From Dromiciops gliroides (taxonomy: Eukaryota > Chordata > Mammalia > Microbiotheria > Microbiotheriidae): 64,000 bases of DNA. The notes below the pieces were generated by a model, which saw only the letters and a list, made by a program, of their open reading frames with translations, was not told the DNA's origin and did not search any database. Location: positions 481,856,117 through 481,920,116 of the forward strand of contig NC_057864.1 in the NCBI RefSeq assembly GCF_019393635.1. The letters are read 5' to 3'. Below, one piece after another: positions 1-10,207 of the stretch (positions are counted from its first letter, which is position 1; each line of letters opens with the position of its first letter). Made by a program: the position numbers and the translations under genes.

Positions 1-141
1 TGCTCCCTGTGGACTAGAAAGAGATACAGGGAGTTAAGGCTAGAGCCAGAGATCAACCCTGAATGGTTTAACACCAGCCAGGGAAGGAGGCCCCCTAGTC
101 AAGTATCCCCAGGATTTTGTCCTTGGACTCCATCCCCATGA

Positions 142-232
142 TTCTCTCTTCTTTCTTTGTGTCTCCTCTCTCTGTCTCTGTCTCTTTCTGTGTCTCTGTC
201 TGCCTCTCTCTTCTCTCTTTCCCTGTCTCTAT

Positions 233-299
<67 letters not shown>

Positions 300-517
300 T
301 CTTCTCCATGTCACCTTGTCACTGTCTGTTCTCTCTGTCTTTGTCTCTGTCTCTCTGTCTCTTCTCTTTGTCGCTGTCTCTTCTCTCTGTCTCTCTCTGC
401 CTCTCTCTTCTCTCTTTCCCTGTCTCTTCTCTCTTTCTCTGTCCCTATCTCCCTCTCTCTTCTGTCTGTCCCTGTCTCTGTGTCTTCTCTCTGTCTTTCT
501 CCTCTGTCTTTCTTTTT
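142..517. repeat. CT/TCTG-rich microsatellite
   Basis: A pyrimidine-rich tract on the + strand with a pure (TC)n core at about 236-295, flanked by imperfect TCTCTG/TCTTC units. The open frames across it (poly Leu-Ser or Arg-Glu) are products of the repeat and not genes. Confidence 0.95.
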
Positions 518-889
518 TCCGTTGAACTCTTTCAAAATCCATTATTAACAAGAGAAAGGGGTGAGCTAAAACCTGCAGAAAGTATAGAGTTGGCACCTTA
601 AAGAGCAGGAAAACCTAAAATGGGGGATCTCAACCTGGTGACCATGAACATTTAAAAGAATCTTGGTCACCACGTTTCACTGTAATCCTGTGCATTTTAT
701 TGTATACATTTAAAACCATTGGTCTTAGAAGGGGTCTATAAGCTCCACCAAATGGCAAAGGAGTCCATGGCACAAAGAAGATGACACACACCCCGCCCCG
801 CCCCCCACCCCAGATCACTTCCTTCAGCAAATCAGCCCTGTGCTCAGCTACCTATTGCTCTGGCTTGGACTAGACCTGGACCGTGGCAT

Positions 890-1080
890 CATGGGATCTA
901 TCTAGAGCTGGAAGGGACCTCAGAGGCTATCTAGTGCAGCCCTCACTTTTTACAGATGGGTTAACTGAAGCCCAGAGGGGAATGGACCAGCCCAAGGTCA
1001 CCTTGGTTATCAATTAGGTCAGAGGTGGTATGTAAATCCAGGTCCTCTCATTGAAGACAAGTACCATGCTGCTTCTTGCA
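890..1080 (-). repeat. MIR/CORE-type SINE, old
   Basis: Diverged copy of the pattern gagctggaagggacctcagagg ... ttacagatgggttaactgaagcccagag ... caaggtcac ... aggtcctctcattg. This is the antisense form of a MIR/MAR-like core SINE common in marsupial DNA. The exact subfamily was not determined. Confidence 0.65.
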
Positions 1081-1949
1081 CCCTACCACCAAATTCCTCT
1101 GAAGAGGGCCCAGCTGATGACCATGGAGTCGGAAGACCTGGGTTGGAGTCCTGCTGATGACTCTTGCTTGTCTGTGTAATGAAAAACCCCTCAGTTATCC
1201 ACTTGGAGCCTCAGTGTCTTCATTGATGACCAGCACACAAACCCAGTTCCTTTCCTTGGCTATTTCAAATCTGTTACCCTCTCTGGCCAGGGGTCATTTT
1301 GCTGTGTGGTCTTTATATTAGAACCAAGTGTTCTGAAAAGAAGTGGGTGGAGGCTGGGCTTGTTTTGAATGCTAGCTGTGTTTGTTTAGCTTTGAACCCC
1401 CAGTGGGTGAGGGGATAAAGAGTGTTGAAAGGATGGCCTGACTTGGAAGGGTGAAGCCAAAGGCTCACACCTCATTTGAAGCCAAGTGGATGAAGCCACT
1501 TATGATGGGAATATCAAAGGGTCTGGCTGGCCATGGCTCATCTCTCCTTTGTCCATAAACACTGCCCACTCCAAGGCTCAATCGGCTTGAAAAGAAGGCC
1601 AGCCAAGCTGAAAGCCCACGGAACCAACCCCCGCATCGTCAGCTCCAGCTGTCTCCTTGTGGCTGGTCCATGACAGGGAACCAATATTTTAACCTCTCAG
1701 TTCTCATTCATCCCAGAATCCAGGCTCCTTGTAATCTGAGGCTGGCAGAGGCTGGCATCCTGGCTTGGGGCTGCGGGCATGTGCCATATTCCAAAAAGAG
1801 TTCGCACCATAAGGTCATGATTGCCTAAGGACATAATGAGAGGCAGGGTTGCCATTTGAACCCAAACTCTCCAATTCCAGGGAACCAGCGGCCACACTGT
1901 CTCCCATTGAATAGGCCTTGGAGGTCATCTGGTCCAACCTTATCCTTTT

Positions 1950-2182
1950 TGTTCAGTTGTGTCTGACGCTTCGTGACCCCATTTGGGGTTTTCTTGGCAG
2001 AGATACTGGAGTGGTTTGCCCCTTCCTTCTCCAGCTCATTTGTCAGATGAGGAAACTAAGGCAAACAGGGTGAAGTGACTTGCCCAGGGTCACCCAGCTA
2101 GTAAGTATCTGAGACTGGATTTGAACTCCAATCTTCCTGATTGGAGGCCTAGCACTCTATCTACTTTGACACCTAGCTGCCC
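1950..2182 (-). mobile_element. tRNA-RTE type SINE, antisense
   Basis: Runs in reverse from an RTE-like tail (gttcagttgtgtctgacgct, then gaccccatttgggg) through the core to the tRNA-like head ending in acctagctgccc. The flanking 8-bp direct repeat ATCCTTTT (1942-1949 and 2183-2190) is a plausible target-site duplication. Confidence 0.8.
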
Positions 2183-2221
2183 ATCCTTTTACAGACAAAG
2201 GTGGCTTGCCCAAGGCACCAC

Positions 2222-2395
2222 AAGATCATAGAATGGTAAAACAGGAAGGATCCATGGGGATCATCCACTCAAGTCCTTTCATTTAAAAAATGTGGAAACT
2301 GAGTCTCAGAGAAGGTGGGTGACTTGCTCAGGATCATACAACCCAGGAAGAAACAGAGCTGGGCCTCAGAACAAGATCTTCTCACTCCAAACCAG
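2222..2395 (-). repeat. MIR/CORE-type SINE, old
   Basis: Diverged antisense core SINE: agaatggtaaaacaggaag, then gtggaaactgagtctcagag, then gacttgctcaggatcataca and a closing tctcactccaaaccag. No clear target-site duplication was seen. Confidence 0.55.
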
Positions 2396-2863
2396 CTCCT
2401 CTTTCTGCTGCTCTGTTGTATTCAACACAATGATGCCTCATCAGTGTGGAATTCACCATCATATCAGCTTCTTCTGTTCTGAACGAGGATGGCCCAGAAC
2501 CAGCCAATAAACCACAAACACCTCAGAGTGATCAGAGTAGATGTTGTGAAGTCCACGGGCTTTACTCCTAGGCAAGTCCCCCAGATCCCCACTCAGAGTT
2601 CACTTACTCTTGTTTTATACACAGTTCCAATAAGCTTGGTGACCTGGTTCCCAGGCCCCCAACAGTCCTGAGAATACTTGCTTACACTCATTCATTCATT
2701 CACTGCCTCCCTCCCTCCCCTCCCGCTTCCCCCATACAGAGCACTGGGAGGAAGAGGACAGAGAGTTTGAACACAGACCTAGTGATGATACCAAGATTAT
2801 TTATTCCATCTTGGTTGTGTCTCATGGATTCAAAGTTTAAAGGAGTGTTAGAAATAAATTAGT

Positions 2864-3020
2864 GGGGCAGCTAGGTGGTTCAGTGGATAGAGCACCGGCC
2901 CTGGAGTCAGGAGGACCTGAGTTCAAATCCGGCCTCAGACACTTAACACTTACTAGCTGGGTGACCCTGGGCAAGTCACTTAACCCCAATTGCCTCACTA
3001 AAAAAAAAGAAAGAAAGAAA
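2864..3020 (+). mobile_element. WSINE1-like tRNA-headed SINE
   Basis: Head ggggcagctaggtgg, B-box region gagttcaaatccggcctcag, core and (A)n/(GAAA)n tail. Flanking repeats GAAATAAATTAGT (2851-2863) and GAAAGAAATTAGT (3021-3033) differ at one base and look like the target-site duplication. It is inserted next to an older antisense MIR-like element (about 3034-3150). Confidence 0.88.
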
Positions 3021-3033
3021 GAAAGAAATTAGT

Positions 3034-3150
3034 CCCTGCAGTTTTGTAGGTAAGGAAGCTGAGGTGTGAAGGTGGGGAGGAGCTTGCACAAGGTCACACA
3101 AGAAAGTAAATAAAATAGTAAGGATTCAATTCCAGGTCCTTGACTCCAAG
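3034..3150 (-). repeat. MIR/CORE-type SINE fragment
   Basis: Contains aggaagctgaggtgtgaagg, then gcacaaggtcacacaagaaa and caattccaggtccttgactcc. This is the antisense core pattern, adjoining the SINE insertion at 2864. Confidence 0.55.
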
Positions 3151-3155
3151 TCCAA

Positions 3156-3300
3156 TAGAGAGAGAGAGAGAGACAGAGACATAGACACAGGGACAGACAG
3201 AAAGAGAGACAGAGACAGAGAGAGGGAGACACAGAGAGACACAGAGACAGACAGACACAGAGACAGAGAAAGAGAAAGGGAGACAGAGACAGACAGAGAG
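3156..3300. repeat. GA/CAGA-rich microsatellite
   Basis: Purine-rich tract starting with pure (GA)n and continuing with imperfect ACAGAG units. The long open frames on the minus strand (poly Leu-Ser-Val-Cys) come from the repeat. Confidence 0.95.
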
Positions 3301-3459
3301 ATTCCCAATAAACATGAGATGCTCAATTTCAAAAATTTATTCTTTGCCAAGTTTCATCCCTTTCATGACTCACACTCTTGTGCACAATGAATACTTAAGA
3401 TTTCCCAATACTGGATGGTGGTCAACCCCTAATTTCGTTGAAGTGGTCCTGAGAGTATA

Positions 3460-3660
3460 GAATTATAGGTTTGGAGCTGAAAATGACCCCAGATATCATC
3501 ATGTCCAACCCCCCTACCCACACTTTACAGATTTGTAACCTGAGGCCCAAAGAGATTTAAGTGACTCACTAAAGGTATCAGTTAGCATGTGGTAGCTGGA
3601 GGATTCAAATTCAGGTCCTCTGACTCCAAATTCATCACCTTTTCTATGCTGCTTCCCTCT
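3460..3660 (-). repeat. MIR/CORE-type SINE, old
   Basis: Antisense pattern: gaattataggtttggagctg, then cactttacagatttgtaacc, then tgaggcccaaagag, ending in aggtcctctgactccaaatt and ctatgctgcttccc. Confidence 0.65.
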
Positions 3661-3780
3661 AATTCTACAAGAATATCACCTCCCCACACACACCTTACAT
3701 GTTGTCATTGCTAGGCAGCTCCTGATATTTTTTTTGCACAAGGCTTCATGGACGTGCACAGCTGATACATGACATCAGTG

Positions 3781-4060
3781 GAATTTAATTCAACAAACAC
3801 TTATTAAAAGCTTACTATGTGACAGGGCAGCTAGGTGGTGCACTGGATAGAGCACCAGCCCTGGAGTAAGGAGGACCTGAGTTCAAATCCGGTCTCAGAC
3901 ACTTGACACTTACTAACTGTGCGACCCTGGGCAAGTCACCAAAAAAAAAAGAAAGCTTACTATGTGCCAGCCACTTTAGCACAAAGGATCGCTAGTTACA
4001 AAAATCAAAAAGCCCCTTCCCTCAGGAAGCTTACATTCTAGTTGGGGGGTAACAATATGT
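3781..4060 (-). repeat. L2/CR1-clade LINE 3'-end fragment, split by a SINE
   Basis: Carries the pattern aacacttattaaaagcttac / tatgtgccagccac / cttccctcaggaagcttaca, a common 3'-end motif of old LINEs. The SINE at 3822-3951 interrupts it and duplicates AAAGCTTACTATGTG at both edges. Family and orientation are tentative. Confidence 0.55.
3822..3951 (+). mobile_element. WSINE1-like SINE nested in an older LINE fragment
   Basis: Head gggcagctaggtgg to tail gcaagtcacc plus poly(A). The perfect 15-bp target-site duplication AAAGCTTACTATGTG lies at 3807-3821 and 3952-3966. The 3' core is slightly shortened: the usual CACTTAACCCC-ATTGCC part is missing. Confidence 0.92.
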
Positions 4061-4272
4061 AGGTTAAAATCTAATACAAAATATAAACAAAGTAATTGGG
4101 GGGAGAGAAGCACAAGCAACGGGGAAATCAACATCTGGGCTTGGCACCCATGCCTGGCAGAAGGATGTGCTTCAGCATATCCCAGACCCCCCGTACTTTT
4201 ATGCAAGATCTGATGGTTACTCAGACAAGCACAATCTTGTATAATACTTTCTTTGGCCAGGTTCAACAATAA

Positions 4273-4273
<1 letters not shown>

Positions 4274-4312
<39 letters not shown>

Positions 4313-4321
4313 TCACTCACT
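4274..4321. repeat. (CA)n microsatellite
   Basis: Pure CA run followed by three CTCA units. Confidence 0.95.
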
Positions 4322-4764
4322 TACCATTTGGGCAGTCAGTGATGCCCCAGTGCTTATTCCCAGGCCTCTCTGTCATTTAAATCTTCCTGATTGGATGGAT
4401 ACGCCAGGGTTTATAGCTTCAAACATTAACCTCCCACGATACTGATCTTATACATAAGAGAAATTACATTTATAGCTTTGCTAGAACATGGCGTCCCACA
4501 TAGAGATTACTGTTTCCCCTTCCAAGCCTCTTAGTAGGTGAGATACTTTTTTTTTAAGCAAAAGACATCTCTTGTTTATATAATATTCTTCAGAGCACAG
4601 GCTCAGTGTGTGCCCTACAAGGAAATTCTAAAAAAGGAACTCCTTATTCTGGAAGTAAAGGCATTTGTTGGGATGGGGGAGGATCACTGGGAGGCATTTG
4701 GGGAGAAAGGGCAGGAATCACTAAGGGGAATTGAACAGTGAGGATTTCTCCATTTGGAAGAAGC

Positions 4765-5045
4765 AGCATGGTATAAGTGAAGGAGACCCTTGCTGGGCCT
4801 CAGTTTCCTCACCTTACGATGAGAGGGTTGGAGTATATGGACAACATCTAAGTTTCCTTTTAGATCTAAGTCTTTGATCCCAGGACTCTATGAGCTGATT
4901 AACATTAGATTTAACATCAGGGGACCTGATTGACCAGCATGGCCTTCAGCAAGTCACTCAACCGCTGAGTCTTGATTTCCTCATTCGTAAAATAAGAGGG
5001 TTGGGCTAAATAATCTTGAGGTCCTTTCCAGCTCTAGATGCCTAT
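4765..5045 (+). repeat. Two adjacent MIR/CORE-type SINE fragments
   Basis: The pattern cctcagtttcctcacc followed by atgagagggttgg and tttgatccc occurs at about 4765-4890. It appears again at about 4905-5045 (gcaagtcactcaaccgctga, cctcattcgtaaaataagag, tccagctctagatgcc). Both are sense-oriented and diverged. Confidence 0.6.
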
Positions 5046-5239
5046 GCTTACAAGAAGGGTCATAAAAGTGTCATAAACACACAGAGTACAGAATGTGGGC
5101 AGGGAGGAGCTGAGAATATAGCATGCCAGATCTTGCAGTGTCCTTAGAGCACAGACTCTCATGATGAAAAGGGACCTTGGAACACAGAATGTTAGTAGCA
5201 AATCTATGTGCTGTCCTCCTGTGATCAAGTCCTGGTGTA

Positions 5240-5434
5240 TAGATGGATAGATGGATGGATGGATGGATGGATGGATGGATGGATGGATGGATGGATGGAT
5301 GGATGGATGGATGGATGGATAGATGGATGGATGGATGGATGGATGGATGGATGGATGGATGGATGGATGGATGGATGGATGGATGGGTAGACGGATGGGT
5401 AGACAGATGGATGGATGGATGGATAGGTAGTTGA

Positions 5435-5505
<71 letters not shown>
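5240..5505. repeat. Compound (GGAT)n-(GATA)n microsatellite
   Basis: About 165 bp of ATGG units with rare GATA and GGGTAGAC interruptions, followed by about 70 bp of pure (GATA)n. The open frames reading Trp-Met-Asp-Gly or Tyr-Leu-Ser-Ile repeats are low-complexity translations, not genes. Confidence 0.97.
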
Positions 5506-5507
<2 letters not shown>

Positions 5508-6652
5508 GTGTAACCCCTGGTAAGTCACTTAAACTTCTTGTTGCCCTAGACAACTAATTCTCTAAGATAACAAAGCTAGAACAGTTATTGGTGGAAGGAG
5601 TTTCTTCACTGGGAGTTGCCTGATGAAATCACAGATCTGGATAGACACTTGCCCCCAATACCAGAAAACAGGGTTGATTAGTCATCTATTGAGAGCAAGG
5701 GGGATCTAACAGACACCTTTTACATTGTGCTATTATCCTTGACATATGGAAGAAACAAAACGAATGGGAGGAATGTTTCCAGCAGACTAAGGAGAGGGTT
5801 AGGGCATAGAATGCTAGTTAGAAAGGAGACTTGGAACATAGGATGGCAGAATTAGAATTTTGAAAGTTAGCCTGGAAGAGATGGAACACAGACTGTCAGA
5901 GCTGGGTGGTAGCAGAGAGTATATAGAATGTAGAATGAGAGGGGACCCAAAAACAGAGAATGGCACTATTAGGCAATATCTCAAAGGTACTGTGCAGCTG
6001 CTTTACTTGACAGTGGGGGGACTTTAGAGTAGTTTGAGTGACTTCCCCTACCATGACATCATGAGATTTCATCACAACATAGCAGGATTTCATTGGACAA
6101 ATGGCTAGGACTCCAGACACTAACCTAGAGAAGACTTGTTGGGGTGAGGGGGCATGATGAAGGCCATCACATCTATGTATTTGATGGGTTCTTGTGAGCT
6201 GGGAGAATGAGAACTGCAGGAAAGAGATGCTGCCTAGAGACATAAAATGAGGGCAATTTTTACTTTGTTTCAGTTCAACCTAGGGCGCTGTGTTTGAATC
6301 TCAACTCTCCAAATCATTCAATCTCTGTGTGCCTTAGGCAACTCCCTAGAATTTCCCAAAGTCAAACATTGTCTCACAGTCCCAACCAGGACCTCCTGAC
6401 ACTAAGATCATCCATTCTGCCTGTATTTAGGTAGACAGGTTGATGGGCTCCTACACAGCCCATGTCATGTGAGAGGCCTCTTACGCTGGCTGCAGCTTTT
6501 GATGGGAAATTGGAAGGAAGGTAAGACACTTAAATAAAATAATGGGTATCAGGCTAAATGGGACTGGGTAAAAAAAGAGACAAAGACAGAAAGACAGAGA
6601 CAGAGAATCGTCTTTATTATGAACAACAATTATTATATTATCAACAATAATA

Positions 6653-6815
6653 GGGGCAGCTAGGTGGCGCAGTGGATAGAACACCTGCCCTGGAGTCAGG
6701 AGGACCTGAGTTCAAATCCGACCTCAGACACTTGACACTTACTAGCTGTGTGACCTTGGGCAAGTCACTTAACTCCAATTGCCTCACCAAAAAACCAAAA
6801 AACAAAAAAAACCCC
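6653..6815 (+). mobile_element. WSINE1-like SINE
   Basis: Full head-to-tail copy (ggggcagctaggtggcgcag to ccaattgcctcacc) with a broken A-rich tail. The flanking repeat CAATAATAG (6645-6653 and 6816-6824) is the target-site duplication. Confidence 0.9.
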
Positions 6816-6824
6816 CAATAATAG

Positions 6825-7080
6825 GAAACATCTACATAGTGATTTTTAAGGTTTAATAAATGTTTTACAGAAATGATCTCATATCAACTTTACACACACC
6901 TTGGAAAGTAGGTCTTATTGTCTCCATTTACATATAATACAGATGTTAAATGACTTTCCCAGGGTCACTCAGCTTAGTAAATCCCTGAGGCAGGATTGAA
7001 ACTCAAGTCTTCTTGACTCTACATATAACCTCTAACCCTTTAGTTATAAGTACTAAGCCCTTACTTAATTCTAGGCCCTG
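6825..7080 (-). repeat. MIR/CORE-type SINE, old
   Basis: Long antisense copy: tttaaggtttaataaatg, aatgatctcatatcaact, aaagtaggtcttattgtctcc, ttcccagggtcactcagc, then caagtcttcttgactctac. Confidence 0.65.
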
Positions 7081-7103
7081 TTAGGCAGTGTGCTGAGAAA
7101 TTT

Positions 7104-7321
7104 TGTTTGTTGTTGCTCAGTCATTCCAGTCATATTGGATTCTTCATGACCCCCTGGACCTCTGTCCAGGGGGTTTTCTTGACAAAGATACTGGACTGGT
7201 TTGCCATTTCTTTTTCCAGTGAGAAACAGAGCTTAGGAGATTTGCCCAAGGTCACACAGCTAAGGAAGTTTCTGAGGCTGGATTTGAACTCAGGTTTTAA
7301 ACTGTACCACCTAGCTGCCTC
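7104..7321 (-). mobile_element. tRNA-RTE type SINE, antisense
   Basis: RTE-like tail (ttgttgctcagtcattccag, gaccccctggacc, gggttttcttgacaaagata) joined to the core (aggtcacacagctaaggaag) and reversed tRNA-like head (accacctagctgcct). Confidence 0.8.
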
Positions 7322-7424
7322 AAAGAGTCTAAACTGAAAACGGGTTGAGAATACAAACACATAAAACAGTTGTCTTCAAGCAGGTTACATCTCATCAGTG
7401 GAAACAACAGTTACACAGAGGGGA

Positions 7425-7600
7425 AAGCATAGTCTCTGGAGTCACAGGGCCTGAGTTCAAATCCCTCCTCTGACATTTAGTATGCCTGTGACTTTGAACA
7501 AATCATTTTAACCCCTTGGGCCTCAGTTTCCTTATCTGTATAATGAGGGTTTGGGATTAGATTGCTTCTGAATTCTCTTCTAATTTGAAGTCTGTGATCC
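7425..7600 (+). repeat. MIR/CORE-type SINE
   Basis: Sense pattern: gtctctggagtcacagggcc, gagttcaaatccctcctctg, cctcagtttccttatctgta and tttgaagtctgtgatcc. Confidence 0.65.
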
Positions 7601-7671
7601 ATGAACCGAAGTAACTACATCATATATACAAAGTACAAAGTCATTTGGGGCCAGGGGTGGGAGAAGGGGCA

Positions 7672-7683
7672 GGGGGGGGGGGG
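7672..7683. repeat. Poly(G) run
   Basis: Twelve consecutive G residues inside a GGGG-rich stretch. Confidence 0.9.
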
Positions 7684-8394
7684 TCAGGAAAAAACCTCAT
7701 GTAGGAGGTGGCATTTGAGCTGAGCTAGGGATTCTAAGAGAGGCAGGAGGAGGGAACAGTGCATTCCGGACATGGGGGTGGGTGGAGGGGACTGCTTGTG
7801 CATGGTCAGGGAGGGGGAAGACTGAACGTCCAGCGCTGAAGAGCAATAAAGAAAATCTCTCTGGCTCTCAGTGGCCCAGACTGTGCTCTGGGTGTCTCTG
7901 CTGCTTGCTCCCCCATCTTACCTATTCCCTCTCCCAAGGGTGCTAGCTAGCTTTCTCTCTTAGGTTGCTAGTCAGGGAGGCGTGCCAAATCACACCGGGA
8001 GAGGCGCTCAGCCGGCACGCCCCCCAGCATACATCCCTGGCTCTTGGCTCATCTTGCCGGAAGAGTGCCACACAGTCTTACTCTGCACCATTGTGTGGGC
8101 TCCCAACATTGGGGAGGGACCGAGGGGGAGGGGACAAGGATGATTTGTTTACTTGTTTGAAGGAACACGGCGTTAAGAATCCCAGCAACTGCAGTTAATG
8201 CCCATTTGTTTGGCAGACCCCAGTAGACCTCCATCCTTCCCCAGCTGTACAGGACTGAATTCCAAAATGCAGCATCTCACACTCCTTAAATTGAAAACAA
8301 ACAGCCCAGCGAGGCTAGAATGCTAACTACTGAGCCTGGTTTCCAAGGGATTCATGGTTGGTTGACTTTATGGTGTGACTTCAGCAAAGATTTC

Positions 8395-8600
8395 AGGATC
8401 ACAGCAAACCCTCTGAGCTGCAAAGGGACCTCAGGATCACGTAATCTCCCCCTCCCGTCCCCCCTCCCCCCCAGTTATTCTTTTTTGTAGAGGAGGAAAC
8501 TAAGGAGAATGAAAGAAGTGACTGGGCCAAGGTCATACTGGGGTAAGCAGCAGATGGGAATTTAAACCCAAATCCATGGGTTCTCTTCCCCTCTCTGGAG
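8395..8600 (-). repeat. MIR/CORE-type SINE, old
   Basis: Antisense copy with gagctgcaaagggacctcag, aggaggaaactaaggagaat and ggccaaggtcatactgggg. It is diverged and contains a C-rich tract at 8451-8473. Confidence 0.5.
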
Positions 8601-8869
8601 AGGAGGCTGTTTAGAAAATGGAGACGTTAGACTATGTGACTTCTGAGCTCTCTTTTAGCCCCAAATCTGTACCCTTGGTCTGAAACTTTTGTGCTCCCTC
8701 TACTCCATGTGCCCTTCCTTTGGCTTGTATCAGATAAAAGGTGATAGAAACAATGGAAGAAAGAGTTTGGGGAGCCCTCCTCACCTACCCTGACTTTCAG
8801 CTCTGTCTAAATTTTTGGGGAGAGAATAGCTAGGAGCTCAAGTTTCAATTAAAAAGAGACACAATGAAG

Positions 8870-9100
8870 ATTTTTGGGCTCTCCTCTCCTTCCCTGCTCC
8901 ATGCCCAGCCCAAGCGAGGTTAATCAATTAAGGGTCTGCTTAAAAGCTATTAACAATAAGTGACTCGTTCCCACTGTGTATTTCTCAGCGGGCCACATGC
9001 CCAGGTCGTTCAGCGAGTTTCTTTTTTGGCTAGAATGACGAATTCTTCCATTCTTTCTTCCATTCTAAGATAACTTTGCACCGTTTGCTGCAGCTGTGAA
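8870..9100. other. Non-repetitive promoter-distal sequence, possibly conserved
   Basis: No repeat pattern recognised. The stretch has AT-rich homeodomain-like words (ttaatcaattaag, attaacaataag) and lies about 0.8 kb upstream of the promoter. A regulatory role is inferred from position only. Confidence 0.3.
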
Positions 9101-9334
9101 TGAAAGCCAGGCTGCAAAGGAAGCAGGGAGCAGCCCCAGCCTGTCCCCACCCTCCCCCTCTTGCCCTCCCCCCGCTCCCCTCCCCCGCTCTAGGGTGGGG
9201 GGAGGGGAGGAAAATAAAGGCGTCATCTCCATCCCCCAACAAGCAAAGGTAATGGAGAAGAACAGTGGGGTCTTGGGAGAAGAGGAGTTGGGGGGTGGGG
9301 GAAACACTTGGAAAAGAAATGCTTGTTGATTGGT

Positions 9335-9480
9335 TGATTATAGACCTGGATTCAGGCGCTCATTCTTCGAGTGGCCTGTCTGTGAGACCCGGGACAAGTC
9401 ATCCAACCGTTCAGAGCCTCAGTTTCCCCATCTGTAAAAACGAAGGGGACTAATTTCTAAGATCCCTTCCAGGTCTGCGT
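9335..9480 (+). repeat. MIR/CORE-type SINE, old
   Basis: Sense pattern tagacctggattcaggcgct, gggacaagtcatccaacc, cctcagtttccccatctgta and gatcccttccaggtctgcgt. Confidence 0.6.
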
Positions 9481-9611
9481 CTTCTGGCCTAGTTCCCGTG
9501 ATGAAATGGGCACTGAGGTTTCATCCCGGTCTCTAGCCTACTCTAAGCTAAGCTGCGTTAGATTCACCCACCTTCTTCTTTTCCTTCTGTCGGCCCCTTT
9601 AAAGGCTTCAC

Positions 9612-9620
9612 TGACTCAGC
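9612..9620 (+). promoter_or_regulatory. AP-1/NF-E2-like motif
   Basis: TGACTCAGC (reverse GCTGAGTCA) matches the AP-1 core with the NF-E2/MARE extension. It lies just upstream of the ETV5 CpG island. Motif match only. Confidence 0.4.
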
Positions 9621-9673
9621 GAAGCTTCTCCCTCAGGTCGCGTTTTTTTATGAATGAAAAACGTCCGAACCAC

Positions 9674-9683
9674 ATTATGTAAA
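9674..9683 (+). promoter_or_regulatory. D-box (PAR-bZIP/NFIL3) motif, copy 1
   Basis: ATTATGTAAA contains TTATGTAA, the D-box recognised by DBP, TEF, HLF and NFIL3. A second identical word lies 48 bp downstream. Confidence 0.5.
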
Positions 9684-9721
9684 CCAGAGTGCACTGATTG
9701 GTCCGGGCCCTCGGTGCATAA

Positions 9722-9731
9722 ATTATGTAAA
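9722..9731 (+). promoter_or_regulatory. D-box (PAR-bZIP/NFIL3) motif, copy 2
   Basis: Second ATTATGTAAA, identical over 10 bases to the copy at 9674. The pair flanks a reversed CCAAT box at 9697. Confidence 0.5.
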
Positions 9732-9939
9732 ACGACCCTCTCTCCCCCGCCGAGAAGGCGGGTCGGAGCACGCTATCGGCCCAATCCCCAGCAGGGCTGG
9801 CGGGCCGACCCCGTGCCATTGGCCCGCAGAAGGGGTAAACAAGCGGTGATGGACAGGCGCGGGCGGGGCTGCGGGCCAATGGGAGAGGAGGAGAGGCGGG
9901 AGGAGGGGGGGGGCCGGGCTGGGCTCAGCGGGGGGCTGC

Positions 9940-10207
9940 GGAGGCCCAGCCAGTTCGGGGGCGGCTGCTGCGCTCGCTGGGCTGGCGGCTGCGGCGCCCG
10001 AGGGAGCTAGGCGGCAAGGCGGCCCGAGAGCGGCGGCGGGGCGGCGCGGGCGGGTTTCGGGACAGAGCCGGGCCGGGCCGGGGCCGGGGCCAGGGCCAGG
10101 GCCAGGGGCCGGGCCGGGGGAGGCGGGCAGCCGGCCGGTCGGAGCCCCCGCCCGGAGCGCTCCTGTCAGGCGGGAGCGCGCGCAGGCGGCGGCGGGAGCG
10201 TGCGCAG
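9940..10207 (+). other. ETV5: ETV5 exon 1, non-coding (5' boundary approximate)
   Basis: The 3' end is set by the donor GCAG|GTGAGG at 10207/10208. The 5' boundary is a guess within the CpG island. No ATG occurs between 9900 and 10207, so the exon adds only untranslated leader. A second, similar donor (GGCAG|GTGAGG at 10353/10354) could extend the exon. The exon contains the GGGCC/GGGGCC tract at 10067-10129. Confidence 0.6.
10067..10129 (+). repeat. GGGCC/GGGGCC tract with quadruplex potential
   Basis: Run of GGGCC, GGGGCC and CAGGGC units giving many closely spaced G3-G5 runs inside the predicted ETV5 5' UTR. Confidence 0.8.

Larger units (their letters stand above)
1..9600. other. Intergenic region upstream of ETV5
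   Basis: No coding exon could be recognised on either strand. The open frames here run through simple repeats or SINEs. The region holds a long CT tract, a GA tract, CA and GGAT/GATA microsatellites, several ancient MIR/CORE-type SINEs and younger tRNA-headed SINEs (listed separately). Non-repetitive stretches with nothing recognisable include roughly 520-880, 1080-1930, 2400-2860, 4320-4760, 5510-6480 and 7600-8390. In eutherian mammals the upstream neighbour is, from memory, DGKG, but none of its exons was seen here. Confidence 0.7.

Noticed and set aside
95..601. Long open frames of Arg-Glu or Leu-Ser on both strands
   Set aside because: They are translations of the CT microsatellite and keep open in several frames at once.
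2864..3020. tRNA genes at the SINE heads
   Set aside because: The A/B-box-like words belong to tRNA-derived SINE heads. No clover-leaf tRNA with intact anticodon arm was seen at any copy.
5240..5505. CRISPR-like repeat array
   Set aside because: The repeats are tetranucleotide microsatellites with no spacers, in a vertebrate genome.
5034..5553. 160-164 codon open frames with Ile-His-Pro-Ser and Tyr-Leu-Ser-Ile repeats
   Set aside because: They are produced by the GGAT/GATA microsatellite; tetranucleotide repeats lacking stops stay open in all frames of one strand.
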